Shown here: piece after piece, positions 26,301 to 51,450 of the stretch | Layout: each line of letters starts with the position of its first letter | How positions within the stretch are numbered: position 1 is the first letter of the stretch | Assembly: GCA_030141605.1 (NCBI GenBank) | Contig: JAQGDQ010000308.1 | Coordinates: 218,158 to 282,157 of the forward strand | Source of the DNA: Tubiluchus corallicola | Lineage: Eukaryota > Priapulida > Priapulimorpha > Priapulimorphida > Tubiluchidae | DNA: 64,000 nt | Reading direction: 5' to 3' | The notes under the pieces: model-generated | Seen by the model: only the letters and a program-made list of their open reading frames with translations | Told to the model about the DNA's origin: nothing | The model's database searches: none | Made by a program: the position numbers and the translations under genes

Positions 26301-29300
26301 GTTGATAAGTAAATTCAAGAATTATTAAAAACTGGTGCTCTAAAGCCTTATAAAACCAATGAACAACCACGACGTGTGACACCAATGTGGTCCTTAAGAA
26401 AAGAGATAAACTGCAATTAATTGTTGATCTCATATCTTTGAATGAGCATTGTAAACTGCCATCGTTCCAATGTGAAGACATTAATGCATGTTTACATAGG
26501 TAGCACATGTTAGACTCGGGTACTCTATTCTGTATACCCATCGGGTATTCGGAAACCCAACTGTTAAGATTCAACAGCAAAAAGTAATCATTTACATTCA
26601 CAAATAAAAACAACCACTGGGGCATTTAAACTAACTGCACTGTTATGTTAACAACAAGCATTCATTTATTACACCCAAAAGCCTGAAGACACGAGCTGTA
26701 AGTTAGGGTTGGTGTTTTCCCCACACAAGGCATTTGACTGAGTTTTTATCTGTCAGACCCTAATTACTTCATTGCAGTCAATGAGTCAGCTACATCAGCC
26801 TAATTAGTATTGCGCTGAGCACTATTAATACAGCGTAGGAATTATGGGAGTAAAATAATCTATATTACACTTTTTGTGTGTTGTTGAACTTAACAATCTG
26901 TTTCTTCATACCTTTGTTAGTGGCCTGAAATACTTCCTTAAATGTCAATAAACAACTTTATTTGGATAGTTAACCTTCAGGTAAAGAAATTATAGTTTGT
27001 CTTTTGTAGGTCACCCCTACAGCAAAATCTGCCAACTGACAGAGATAACAAAGATAATTGCTGCTGGTTTGCAAATGCTTTAGTATAGTAGTTCAAATAA
27101 TAATGAGTAATAATTTACTAGTGATCAACTCTAATGTGTTTGAGTGTAGGCTGGCATTGTGCTGCTAGAGAGTTCTTTTTAATAATGTGTTTCAATACTT
27201 TAAACATGTCACAGTATTAACACATATTGCTTTTTTCCTGAAGCTATTCTTTGCACCTGCAAGTTAGCAGAGCTGCTAACTAGAATGAGTTAGGAATGCA
27301 AAATATCTGTCATAAAGATGCCCTGGCGAGCTGCCAGTGAGGCAGAAAGTGGCATTTAAATTTTAAATTATTAAACAATTGATATCACATTAACAATAAT
27401 GTCAGCATTTTCATTGTTAGAATTTGGTAGAATTATCGGACTCGTGTGATAAGTAATGATAGGTAATTACTCGTGTACTCAGGTAACGACGGAGACATTA
27501 TCTTGTTTACACGTAAAACTCAAAACAGCATAATAATGAAATAACAAAATAATAAAATAACTCAATAAGCAGCAACTCATCTAAGTTTGCAAACTTATGA
27601 TACAAAAATCACTGCACTCTAAACCAAGCCATTGTAAACTAAAAAAGAACTGCTTTTTAATGAACTCCCACTAACATTGTTCATATGTTTACACAATTAC
27701 CTTGACTCAAATGAAGTAAGATCACCGAATGGGTCCACTGTTGCTGGTGCTTGCGATGATACTGCTGTAGGCTGAACTGGAATATTTGAAGACATGTCTA
27801 AATCTAACAGAGAGTCGACGTAGCTTGATGTTTGCTGTGCACTTGTGCTACTAGGAACAGCAGGTTGTACAACAGGAGAACGTCTTCCTAATTGTAACAA
27901 ATACATTAAAAATATTATAACAAAAGAAGCAAATACTTTTATATAGTAATTAATCTAGCATTTAAAAATACAGCCTTTTTTAACGTAAATTGTTGCAGGC
28001 ACATGGCAAGACTGGAAGTGGCATCCTAAGATTAGGGATGCACATATATCTTGTTCTTCAATGAAATAAACAGTCAAGGGCAATATAACAGATGAAACTG
28101 CCTGTAACCCCAGAAAAATTAGCTAAAAAAACACTTCTAACACAAAGCAATTTAATCAAATTCTGATAAATATTAAATAGCTCACACCACTTTTTACAGC
28201 AATTCATGCATTGCTGAGGGTCAACGGTTTTTTAGGGATTTCCAAAATTTAGTCCCAAAATTCCAAATTCCCACTTTTAAGACTTAGACGACTCATTCTT
28301 TTCTACTAGGAAATGATGAGACAATGAGAAGTAAATCAAATATAGATGTTCCGAGGTTATTGGTAATAAAAATGAACTTAAAATAAACTGTGGTGTTGTA
28401 CCCTTTCTCAGTCATAGATAACTACAATGTTTACACAGTCAGCTGAATCTAGACTAATAGTGAGTTTCCAAAATGATGTCACAACAGTCAGTCAGAATGG
28501 AAAAATATATTTTGCTATAGTCCCTTAACTCTCCTGTCAAATTTTTGATGAATTTAAAAATTTAAGTTTTTTAAACATCACGAGACAAGACAAAACTAGC
28601 TTTACAAAGTAAAGTAGACACATTGATGCTACTTAGCTCAAAATCTTGCATAAACTGTCAACACTGACTATAATATTACAATCAGCTTACAATTACAAAA
28701 CAAGCTCTACAGTGCAAATGATTCTGGTCTAGTCAAATCATCGCAATGACAGAATCACACAACATCTCAGTGATGTCAGTTTCACTTTCACGGTCATGAA
28801 AAAGCATTTTACGACTGTAGCGAAAACTTTCCAATTTATGTAATCTTGTTTCTGGTGCAAAAGGGCAACTTTTTGCCAGCAAAGATAAAATAACCGTCTG
28901 TTATAGCATTATAGCAACTAACACCTTGGCTTTACTGTACAATACGCCAAAACCTGGTAAACCTTAGTAAGTCTGGTAATAGCTTATCTAATTTCACAGT
29001 TCTTTTAACCAATCTTCTTATCTAGTTGTAGTAACTGATGAAATTAAGAATGCAAGCATAGAAAAATTTCACTAGATTAACAAAATTACATTGCTGCATA
29101 TGATATGATTGGAGCGAGTCGAAACTGGAAATCTACAATGATACTAAAACTTTATTAAAAGATTCCGCTTCTTGGAAGACTTAAGAACGAGTCCTCGAGA
29201 GGACCATGCAGGGGGTGGCACATGAGGGGTGACGAATTTATATCATTTTTTTCTAACATGAAGGGCGACCCCCCCAAAACCATGTAACCAAGATATCAAA

Positions 29301-32300
29301 TCGATCGAGCTACTATTGGCAGAGAAATGACCACATCAAGAAATTGACCTCAAATGAGGCAAAAAATCGCTATTTTGGGGTGTTATTTTAACTTTTTCTC
29401 CTGTATAAACTATTATAGATGGGTCAATGTAAGTTGGCTGGTACATAGACCCAGACATTGTCTTCTGATATCCTAACTTTTTTAAATTCGGCTCTTTGTT
29501 AAGAGTCCAGGGAGAGGTTAAGTTGCAAGGCTCATAACTCGCCCACTGCAGGGCTACAGAACTTCTGGTTTTCATGTATGTGTTAACCATCATCCTCACT
29601 AATAATATAAAAAAGAAAATTCGCTGGAGCCTGTTTCAGTATTTAGTACTGGCACTTTAAAATTTCACAAAAATCAGCAAAATTCACCTTTTTTGTAGTT
29701 TTTCAATATTTTTTCTATCTATATGTTGGATTATAAGTGGCAAAATCTGCATTCTAAATTTCATGAAAATGCACGAGCTGAGATAATATCATGACTGCCA
29801 TATCAACACAATTTTTTACTTTCCATAGTAATTCCGTCCATGTGTAAAAAGTAGACATACTTGGCTCAGGTCGTGTATGACAGTGGACATTTAGCCATGT
29901 TTAACCTGCATTTTCTGTGACTAGTGCTCTCATTTCCCAGTAGCAATAGATTCCTTTTCAATTTCATCTTCAATTGGTTTAGTTATGTCGGAATTTTCAT
30001 ATGACTACAAATATGATTAACTGCCTCTTCTGATGGATTTCAAGACAGGACATCATGCATGCCCGTAGTACCGAGTCCGACCCTGATTCAGGGTATTCTC
30101 TGATTCTCTACACACTAAATCGCTAATGGATACCAGGACTAAACAATAAGCCCTCTATTAGGAAAGAAGTACCGATTGTTAAGATTGAGAGTCACTGCTA
30201 GCAAAAGAATCTGACAACATTCGGTATATACATATAAAATAGAAATCCATTAATTTTTTATACTTTTTATATGAATAAGCTTCATGGCTATACATAGAAG
30301 ATTATGAATATCAGTACAAAAATGAAAAACTACAAAACTCAAGTCAGAATTAATTACTCTAAGTCCAAAATACTGTTCCTATTGTAGCAGCATAATCCTA
30401 TCACTGAAGAGTAGTACAAGTAATCAAAACCATAATATCTAAATAATAGAGAAAGAATTATCGATGCAGGTTCCATAGAAGATAGATACAGAAAAATAGA
30501 CAAATATATCATGGGGAAAGTGATAAAGCGAAGATCTTACAGTCTGAACATGAGACAATATAAGCGTATGGGCCACTTCTAAGGAGATGGCGGTGATATT
30601 TAGCTCAGAAAATTTTTCTTCGCCCAAAATTTATTTGTGGCATAAAATCGATACTTCTGACAAAAAATACTAATAGTGTGATTGAATGATTGCGCCAATG
30701 GCACAAAAATTTTCGATGTTTTACAGTCAAAAAATCACCGGACAAATGATATTTTGTGGGAAGTCTGTCCCATATTTTTTGGGCATTCGCTCAGATTTAG
30801 GGCAATTTTCTTTCTGTCCTGGCTTGTACGCCTATGTAAGACAATGAATAATAACTAGGTAGTACCCTGTACATAACATTTACAAAGCATAGAAAATAAA
30901 CAGTACATAAAACATTTTCCAGTCCTTACAAGAAGCAATTTCCATTCCGTAGATATTTCATTTGCTTGAAGATGGAAGTGCTCTAAATGTGGTCTAGTGT
31001 CTTTAGTACAGGCTAATAGATTCACAATATTTGTTTCGTGTGGATAACTAGTCACAATGCCGCATTTAACGCTGGTAAACAGCCCAGAAAACAAACATTT
31101 TAGTTCAGCAGTGGCAGTCATCTCTATTCCTGTCGGTAGTTTAACCAATGTGCTGGCCAGGCCCCTAGTTGCCAAAGATGAATATTTGTGACGTTTTGAA
31201 GTATTTTGACAAGATTTGACAACTCATGTTTACCTACACGAAGGTTTTTGATGAAGGTTGTTACCTATATTTTCACCCTGATATATGCCTCTTTCAGGGG
31301 TCATTTACAATAGGGTGGAAATTCGCTCCATCGAAATTGTCACTGCAGCATAGTGGGATGGGATACTCTATTGACATACATATCGATATTTTTGTCCCCG
31401 CCCCCGCAGTGGGTGAGATATAAGACTTTGAAATGAATGAGTATTTGCATCTTGTGCGTAATGCGAGCTTAAAGACCCCCAGTAGAGCCGAAAGAGGGGG
31501 GTTTGGGACAAAAGTCGAAAAGTCATTTTGGAGAAGATAACAAGATCCAATACTGTACAGAGTCAGATCTATTCAAACTCAGTGATTGCTGCATGGCTAA
31601 TCCTTCAAATATGAGTAAAAAATAGAGAAAAATAGGTATTTTTTCATGAAAATCGGCCTATGCCGTACCTCTGCTACTATGAGGAGTTGGGCCAAAAGGA
31701 TTCACATAGTGAATACTAGTGACTAGTTGTCCTCATAGCCGAACTTTGGTCTGAATCGGTTTACCTAACCTTGTGCCGGAATTTTTCGATTTTGCATGGT
31801 CTTCTCGCGGACGCGTTCTTAACAGCTAAAATCTCAATACCTGAGTCGGCTGTTCTTATTAAACAAGTGTAGCTCAAAATAACATATAAATATTTTATGG
31901 AAAAGTCAAATATTGAAGGTTTAGCATACCGTGACTAGGAGATCCTCTCACTGGATTGCCAGTTGAAGGAGGGGGAGCAAGAGTGGGAATCTTACTTCCC
32001 GGAGGAGGAGGAAGCATTCCTATTCCACCACCAGTAGCTTTAGGTCGTTTTGTTTCTCCTGTTCTTTTCCCCTATTAATGTAAAATTTTTCTCGCATCAA
32101 CATAACATTTTTTTATGTATTTTTGAAGGTGTTATGTCAAAATCTGCCAGATAAAATTACAGAAAACGGAGGAGGAGGAAGCATTTCTATTCCACCAACA
32201 GTAGCTTTAGGTCGTTTTGTTTCTCCTGTTCTTTTCCCCTATTAATGTAAAATTTTTCTCGCATCAACATAACATTTTTTTATGTATCTTTGAAGGTGTT

Positions 32301-35300
32301 ACGTCAAAATCTGCCAGATAAAATTACAGAAAATGTGAATTATAAGTTATGATAGTGATATCAACTATAAGTTGGTTCATTCAAAATAAACAGATGTTAA
32401 ACTTCAAACACAGAGTTATAATAGAAAATACTACAGCTCAAAATTACTCTTTATTATTAGAGCCCAGAGCCGTGCCATTTCACTTTAGCTTCAGCCAGTT
32501 TATTTCTACAGGTGAACCAGCTGATGTTGTACTTTACAATATCTTCTTTATGATAGTCTACTAAAATAATACACATTTAGCAAAATATGTGTAATGACAA
32601 GCCTATATTTCTATGACACTTTTCATTACTACTGTGAACAATAAAAACAAATTCATAATAATTTAAACAGAGGACAAACATTGCACTTTAAAATACAGGA
32701 ACCGTCATTAGTAGCTACCAAATCTATGTGGTTCATTCATGCATGTAGAGGTATTCGTGCTTACTTACTATACTTGACGAAAATATAGTTGAACTTCCAA
32801 CTACTATTAGACACAAAATTTTGCAAAAATTGTGAAAATTTCAAGTTAAGGTCAACTCAGATTTGTTTCTTACAATTTCAAATGATAACAACATATAATT
32901 TCTAATTTTAAAATCACCTTCAAACTGATGGTCATTTCACTGAAATGCATGCATGAATTACTAATTAATATAAAGTATTAGTATATTACCCCAATATTAA
33001 TGGATATCGTCTGCCCTTCTTTAAAGGCCAAATCAAGCGCAGGTTGAACTGATTTTTCTTTCTGTTCAATTTCTTCTGTTTTTTGAACAAGTCTGAAACA
33101 TTAGCAGAAAGTTCACTTATGCATGCTCACAAGTGACAGCCAAAATCATAAAAATCTGTAGCACACAGACATATTGCACGAATGACAGAGTAATACACAA
33201 ATGAGAATGCTGGTCAATCAAGACCATATCAGACCAGGCTTGTCTTAAAATGTTTTAAAAATTCGAGGCGCTTGCAGATTAACTGACAGAATGTTGCAAA
33301 AAAATTCTCACCCCTGACTGCTTTACTAAAAGTCTAGGAAAACCAGGGCTCGGCTGTGTTGAAACAAAATAAAAACAAATTTATACTTTAACCAACTAAA
33401 ACTAAATAGTGCACTTTTACCAGTAGTTAAACCATCTATGGCAGCAATAGAGCTAACATTTAAAAATGCAAAAAAAGAATTTTAGTCAAATAAAAAAATA
33501 TTCCTATTCCTTTATTTGGTTTATTGACAACTCGGCAGTCTTGTTAAGAACTGATAATAATCATTAGAAAAACTTACTTAAAATGATCTTGTAAGGTAAC
33601 ATTCAGATCAAAAGAATCACTTCGATCAGCAAAACCAATTCCAATAAATGCAGTTCGTCCTAAAAACATTATTACATCACAAAAAGTGCTAAATAAATAA
33701 TCTTTAACAAACAATCCAAATTTGAATAAATGAATGAGAAAATCTTGATTGCCTTTTTATGTACAGCTTTAGCTTTTGATACAGACAGGCGAGTACTTTG
33801 GTAATTAAATTGCTATTAGTTTCAACATTCACGACATAATTTTGTTTGAAATCCAGTCTTAGTATTTAAAACATAAAGGCTAAAAACCTACCATAAAAAT
33901 ATTGATAAATTTAGCTCAAAAAATAAAATAAATAGACTTAATCAAACTCTACCTGTAGTATCCATAATTCTTATAACGAAATATCGACTTGAATCGTTCA
34001 CTGCCTCCACTGCAACTCCAGGGTATGATTCTATTGGACATTGTGCAAACAATTCACCAGATTTATCTTCTAGCTTCAGAAAGACAGTTTTGTCATTTGA
34101 TACAAGTCTCATTCGTCCAGACCAATCAGGATTCTGCAGGTCCCAGTCTGCTGCCCTGGAAATATATAGAAAATTAATCATTAACACAATGTATCAAGGT
34201 ACAGTGGTAAATTTACCAAATTCATCTATGACACTATAACATTTTTTGAATTACAGCAAGTTAAAAAACAAATAAACCTGTTTATGATACATATCACAAA
34301 AGCAATCGTTAGTATACTGATCTGTGACTAAAATCATTATGGTGAATCAATGACTGCATGACATAATTTAAAATACAAGAGTGATCTTATCTTGTTATTC
34401 ATTCTCTTTGAGAGAAATGAATGGCTGGCATAGTTGTGATTGTCATTGTCACAAAGCCCTGTCCAGCCTTGGCAAAGTATAAGGTTTTAACTGATGATTA
34501 TTTCGCGAAATAAATTTGGGATTTCAACCCCTAGTCATGCAACTTCGGTTTTATTTCAAAATAATGACAAGGATAGAACTAAAAGCTTACTCAGTGATAA
34601 AATGAAAAATTGTTGCAAAGTTTGAGTGTGTTATATCTGTAGTTTTTCCTTTCTCTGCCAAGCAGCAGTTTTTCTAACTGCTCACCTTCATCCAGAAAGG
34701 TTTATGGCCCGGAACTGAACTGAACAGTTCAACTACATTTGCTCCTAATCTAAAATTTAATCCAAATTAACTGAACTATGGTAAGACAAGATACAAATTA
34801 CTCACAATCATCCTATAGGTTCAAAATGATATTATCTTTGCAGTGCAAGTTAGTGTGGCAGCACTGATTTGTGCAATAAAGAATGCTTTTGCTTAATACA
34901 GTTCATTTCTATCGAGAATGGAGAATTGTGACATAATAAAACATAAAATTAAATTTGTTTTAGAAAAAAAAGTAAATTTATGATAATGATGGATAGTCCT
35001 TGACAATTTACAAATGATTTTTTACAACAACATCATCATTATTATTAATTTCATTAACAATTAACTGTGTATGGCACATAGTTTGCTAGCCCACTAACTT
35101 AGTAGAAAACAATTATTTGTCCAAGAAGTAGTGAAACGGTTCATCTGCCTGTTGGAAAAGTGGGCTTATTTCACTTAAAAAAGATTAATATCGTGGCCAA
35201 ATTTAATATTGGCCGATCTGCTACATCAGAATAAGATTCTTTTATTTTATCAAAAAATAAATAATAAATTATTCAACGCGTATTGACGTTTTCAATTATT

Positions 35301-35657
35301 ATTATTAATTAAATAAGGACAATAGACGTTGCCAGTACGGACTCAATTCGGGACGTGTCTCAAGCGTCCTACTTGGGCTAGCACGTGTACGCCAATTGTC
35401 CTACTTCGGCTAATGCCCTTCTCCGTTTCCAACACTTATGAAATAATTATTTTCTAGGCTTAAAAGTTGAAGCTAATTTTAATACTTTTTCATCTATTTT
35501 GCGTTGCTATTATCTCTGAACATAAGCAAGGCAAAAATATAGATAATTAAACAAAAACGAGCGCTACGCACCTGTATCCTCTATTCGACTGCCTGGGTGG
35601 AATCTTGTAAACGAATATTTCATTTTTAACAAGCAAAACTCTTTCATAATCTGCCAT
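20359..35657 (-). CDS. NECAP: NECAP (adaptin-ear-binding coat-associated protein), complete, 7 coding exons
   Basis: Minus-strand exons in transcript order are 35657-35572, 34155-33953, 33659-33578, 33092-32990, 32071-31930, 27887-27701 and 20422-20359. They total 867 bp (288 aa plus TAA), with GT-AG borders and consistent phases. Residues 1 to about 130 form the NECAP PH-like (PHear) domain: [20 protein letters not shown], the NRGYR block, [26 protein letters not shown], then [20 protein letters not shown]-like sequence. Next come [16 protein letters not shown] and a Pro-rich linker with LPPPPGSK. The tail has a clathrin-box-like LLDLD (232-236), DPF (257-259, an AP2 alpha-ear type motif) and a terminal WMGF. 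That terminus fits the WxxF end of mammalian NECAPs, which binds adaptor ears. The inferred role is cytosolic, in clathrin-coated vesicle formation. The last exon is only 64 coding bp beyond a 7.3-kb intron. If that intron is not removed, the frame stops one codon past the donor (SR, then TAA) and WMGF is lost. Confidence 0.93.
20972..21822. mobile_element. Foldback-like element with repeat-filled inverted arms, in NECAP intron 6
   Basis: The left arm (about 20972-21135) is built of degenerate units like TTTCCCAGAAAA. The right arm (about 21655-21822) is built of the inverse, TTTTCTGGGAAA. Order and spacing are conserved between arms: TTTCCC(A)GAAAA, then TTTTTCCCCC, CAGAAAAAA, CCAGAAA, TTTTTCCCTAGAA. 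The middle (21140-21650) includes a purine-rich, GGA-repeat stretch at 21515-21610. No transposase frame was identified. Positions 21830-22850 show no gene. Confidence 0.75.
23880..24700 (+). mobile_element. 5'-truncated LINE nested in Tigger copy B
   Basis: An open frame at 23974-24477 (167 codons) encodes the C-terminal region of a non-LTR RT. It includes QILLWNSLP-like sequence ([20 protein letters not shown]) and a [10 protein letters not shown] tail. A frame-shifted start at about 23887-23960 carries [11 protein letters not shown]. The 3' end is AATAAAGATTATTA followed by a (TA)n run at 24675-24699. It is sense on the plus strand and antisense to NECAP. Confidence 0.75.
25041..25163 (+). 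pseudogene. Pogo/CENP-B-type helix-turn-helix remnant
   Basis: The 41 codons encode [20 protein letters not shown], then a [18 protein letters not shown] segment. The order of basic start, helix, LxIPxSTLxxILK fits the N-terminal CENP-B/psq DNA-binding domain of Tigger/pogo transposases. An upstream stop and the lack of a DDE core show it is inactive. It confirms the superfamily of this repeat group. Confidence 0.6.
26501..27700. other. NECAP intron 6, unremarkable part
   Basis: No gene or clear repeat is seen here. It is AT-rich intronic sequence up to the exon 6 donor at 27700. Confidence 0.4.
27888..31929. other. NECAP intron 5, with an unassigned inverted block pair
   Basis: No gene is supported. 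A phrase near 29531 (CTCATAACTCGCCCACTGCAGG) has a similar inverted counterpart near 31390-31425 (reverse complement TATCTCACCCACTGCGGG). This suggests the two halves of a roughly 1.9-kb element of unknown type. The segment 31200-31870 is locally richer in G+C than its surroundings. Confidence 0.3.
32000..32333 (-). repeat. Recent 167-bp tandem duplication covering the NECAP exon 5 acceptor
   Basis: Units 32000-32166 and 32167-32333 differ at four positions by my reading. The left unit holds the true exon 5 acceptor and the first 72 bp of exon 5. The right unit is a second copy placed earlier in the transcript, inside intron 4. Its acceptor copy would open at 32238 in the same phase. A GTAATT at 32160-32155 could act as a donor, giving a 78-bp in-frame cassette. 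Confidence 0.85.
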
Positions 35658-35731
35658 CGTAAACGCTGACAAGCTCGACGACAAGAAAGGTTTTAGCGTC
35701 CTCTTTTATACACAATTCATACTAAAAGTTA

Positions 35732-35763
<32 letters not shown>

Positions 35764-37207
35764 ACTCAAGGAGATTTCTGTGGTGTGGCGCGCCCTTCTC
35801 CACTGGTGTTAAGGCTACACCTACATTTGCTCCAAGTCTTTCATGTTTGTAAGAAGTAAAATGTTTTATTATATTGTCGTAATTAGAGGTTAAGAGAGTA
35901 CAATAACAGAAACCCCATAAGTATTTTTTTACGTTGATGCCTTGAATCTCTTAATGGTACTAGCGATCAGTATTAGTGGGTTTAGGTAACAAAAAAAAAC
36001 ATCAGTCAAGTTATGTCAAACTGTACGCGACTTCAGTAATAGTTAGTCAAATCTCAGGACGATAAATAAAAGTAAGTGGCCTATATACATAGAGTGCAAT
36101 AGACAAATTATTATGTCAGAAACATGTAGAAGGAGCGAATCGATGTCCAGGAGATTAAATAACAGGAAAGGATGATCTTTCATTAAGTATATGTATAAGA
36201 AGAGAAAAAATATTATTTAATTTTTCAATGTTCAAGGACACTTTGATGATTGAATTTAAAGGGATGAGATTATATAGGTTTATTGAATATAGACATCTAT
36301 ACATAATACGGGGATAGCATGGGATAATATGTGAATTATAATTCATGGTAAGTATTAAGTATAATCAACATGGTCACGTGTTTTAGGCATCGTTATAATT
36401 AGTGTGATCAAAATGAATCATTTTACTTGACCTTGCTTCATGCAGTGTTTTGACAATATTTAACGTCAGCTGTTTGCTGAAGTCCATTATAATATATATA
36501 GCGCTCTCCCGCTCAACTCAGAGCATTTGCTTAACTCGAAGTCTCGGAGTTACTCCTCAAATTTCTAAATTATAGCTTTAAATAATAACTTACAATAACT
36601 TCTAATTTATCATCAAAATTAATATCCATTCATGTTCGTTTGGTTGTCACTGGTGTTCACGGATTTGCATACTCCTGAGCAGTAGGCATAATTATATGAT
36701 CTACAATTTTTTGTAGTAATGTGGATCGCTAAGCAATTGTAAAAAATTCAAATTGCACCGACTTACCCAAAACTTAATAGGCACTGAGTATGACCCATAT
36801 ACTTTGTACCTCAAGCCTGCAAGCTTACTCTCCATGGCTGAGAAAATGAGTCGATCTCGAGACTAAAGACGAGCAAAAGTTGGCAATGAGACAGAATGAA
36901 CCGACAGCGCAACTATAATAGCGCTGATAATTATCTTGGTTATGTAGGAATTATTAATTTTTGTGATGTTGGAAATTTTCTGTGTTTTGGCGCTAAAAAG
37001 TGGACAAATTACTAGAAAATTTTATATTTCGCTCCTAGGTGGCGCATTCTTTGCGGATTTTGCGCAGGTGCTAAACGTTTTAAGGAAAGATACGTATTTT
37101 AAGTAGTATTTATCGTATTAATATAACTACTTAAACGCTTATTGTGGCTTTCGAAATTTAGATTCACTGCCGAGTAACTTGGCAATAGCGAAAGGTTGGT
37201 TTCGAGA
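35658..37207. promoter_or_regulatory. Shared upstream region between NECAP and PDE6D start codons
   Basis: This 1.55-kb divergent intergenic stretch must hold both promoters and 5' UTRs. A (CT)n run at 35732-35762 lies 75-105 bp upstream of the NECAP ATG. In transcript sense it reads as a (GA)n tract, a type often found in metazoan promoters. I see no TATA box that I would trust. The rest is AT-rich with no gene. Confidence 0.5.
35732..35762. repeat. (CT)n microsatellite
   Basis: About 15 CT units with one interruption, just upstream of NECAP. Confidence 0.9.

Positions 37208-51450
<14,243 letters not shown>

Larger units (their letters stand above)
22851..26500 (+). mobile_element. Broken DIRS/Ngaro-like retrotransposon, interrupted by a Tigger-like insertion
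   Basis: A gag-like frame runs 22857-23054 (one stop), containing a GIQRTDQP-like block. It resumes at 25411-25698 with [12 protein letters not shown], then [20 protein letters not shown], a signature I associate with DIRS/Ngaro-type ORF1. Removing the intervening Tigger-like element and one TA joins the two parts in the same frame. At about 26225-26490 a degenerate reverse-transcriptase segment follows, with [20 protein letters not shown] and a [11 protein letters not shown]-like block. It carries stops and frameshifts and is antisense to NECAP within intron 6. Confidence 0.6.

Noticed and set aside
26227-26625. 132-codon minus-strand frame
   Set aside because: It is the antisense shadow of the DIRS-like reverse-transcriptase remnant on the plus strand.
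30855-31175. 106-codon minus-strand frame in NECAP intron 5
   Set aside because: No recognised family; possibly part of an unknown repeat, so it is not called as a gene.
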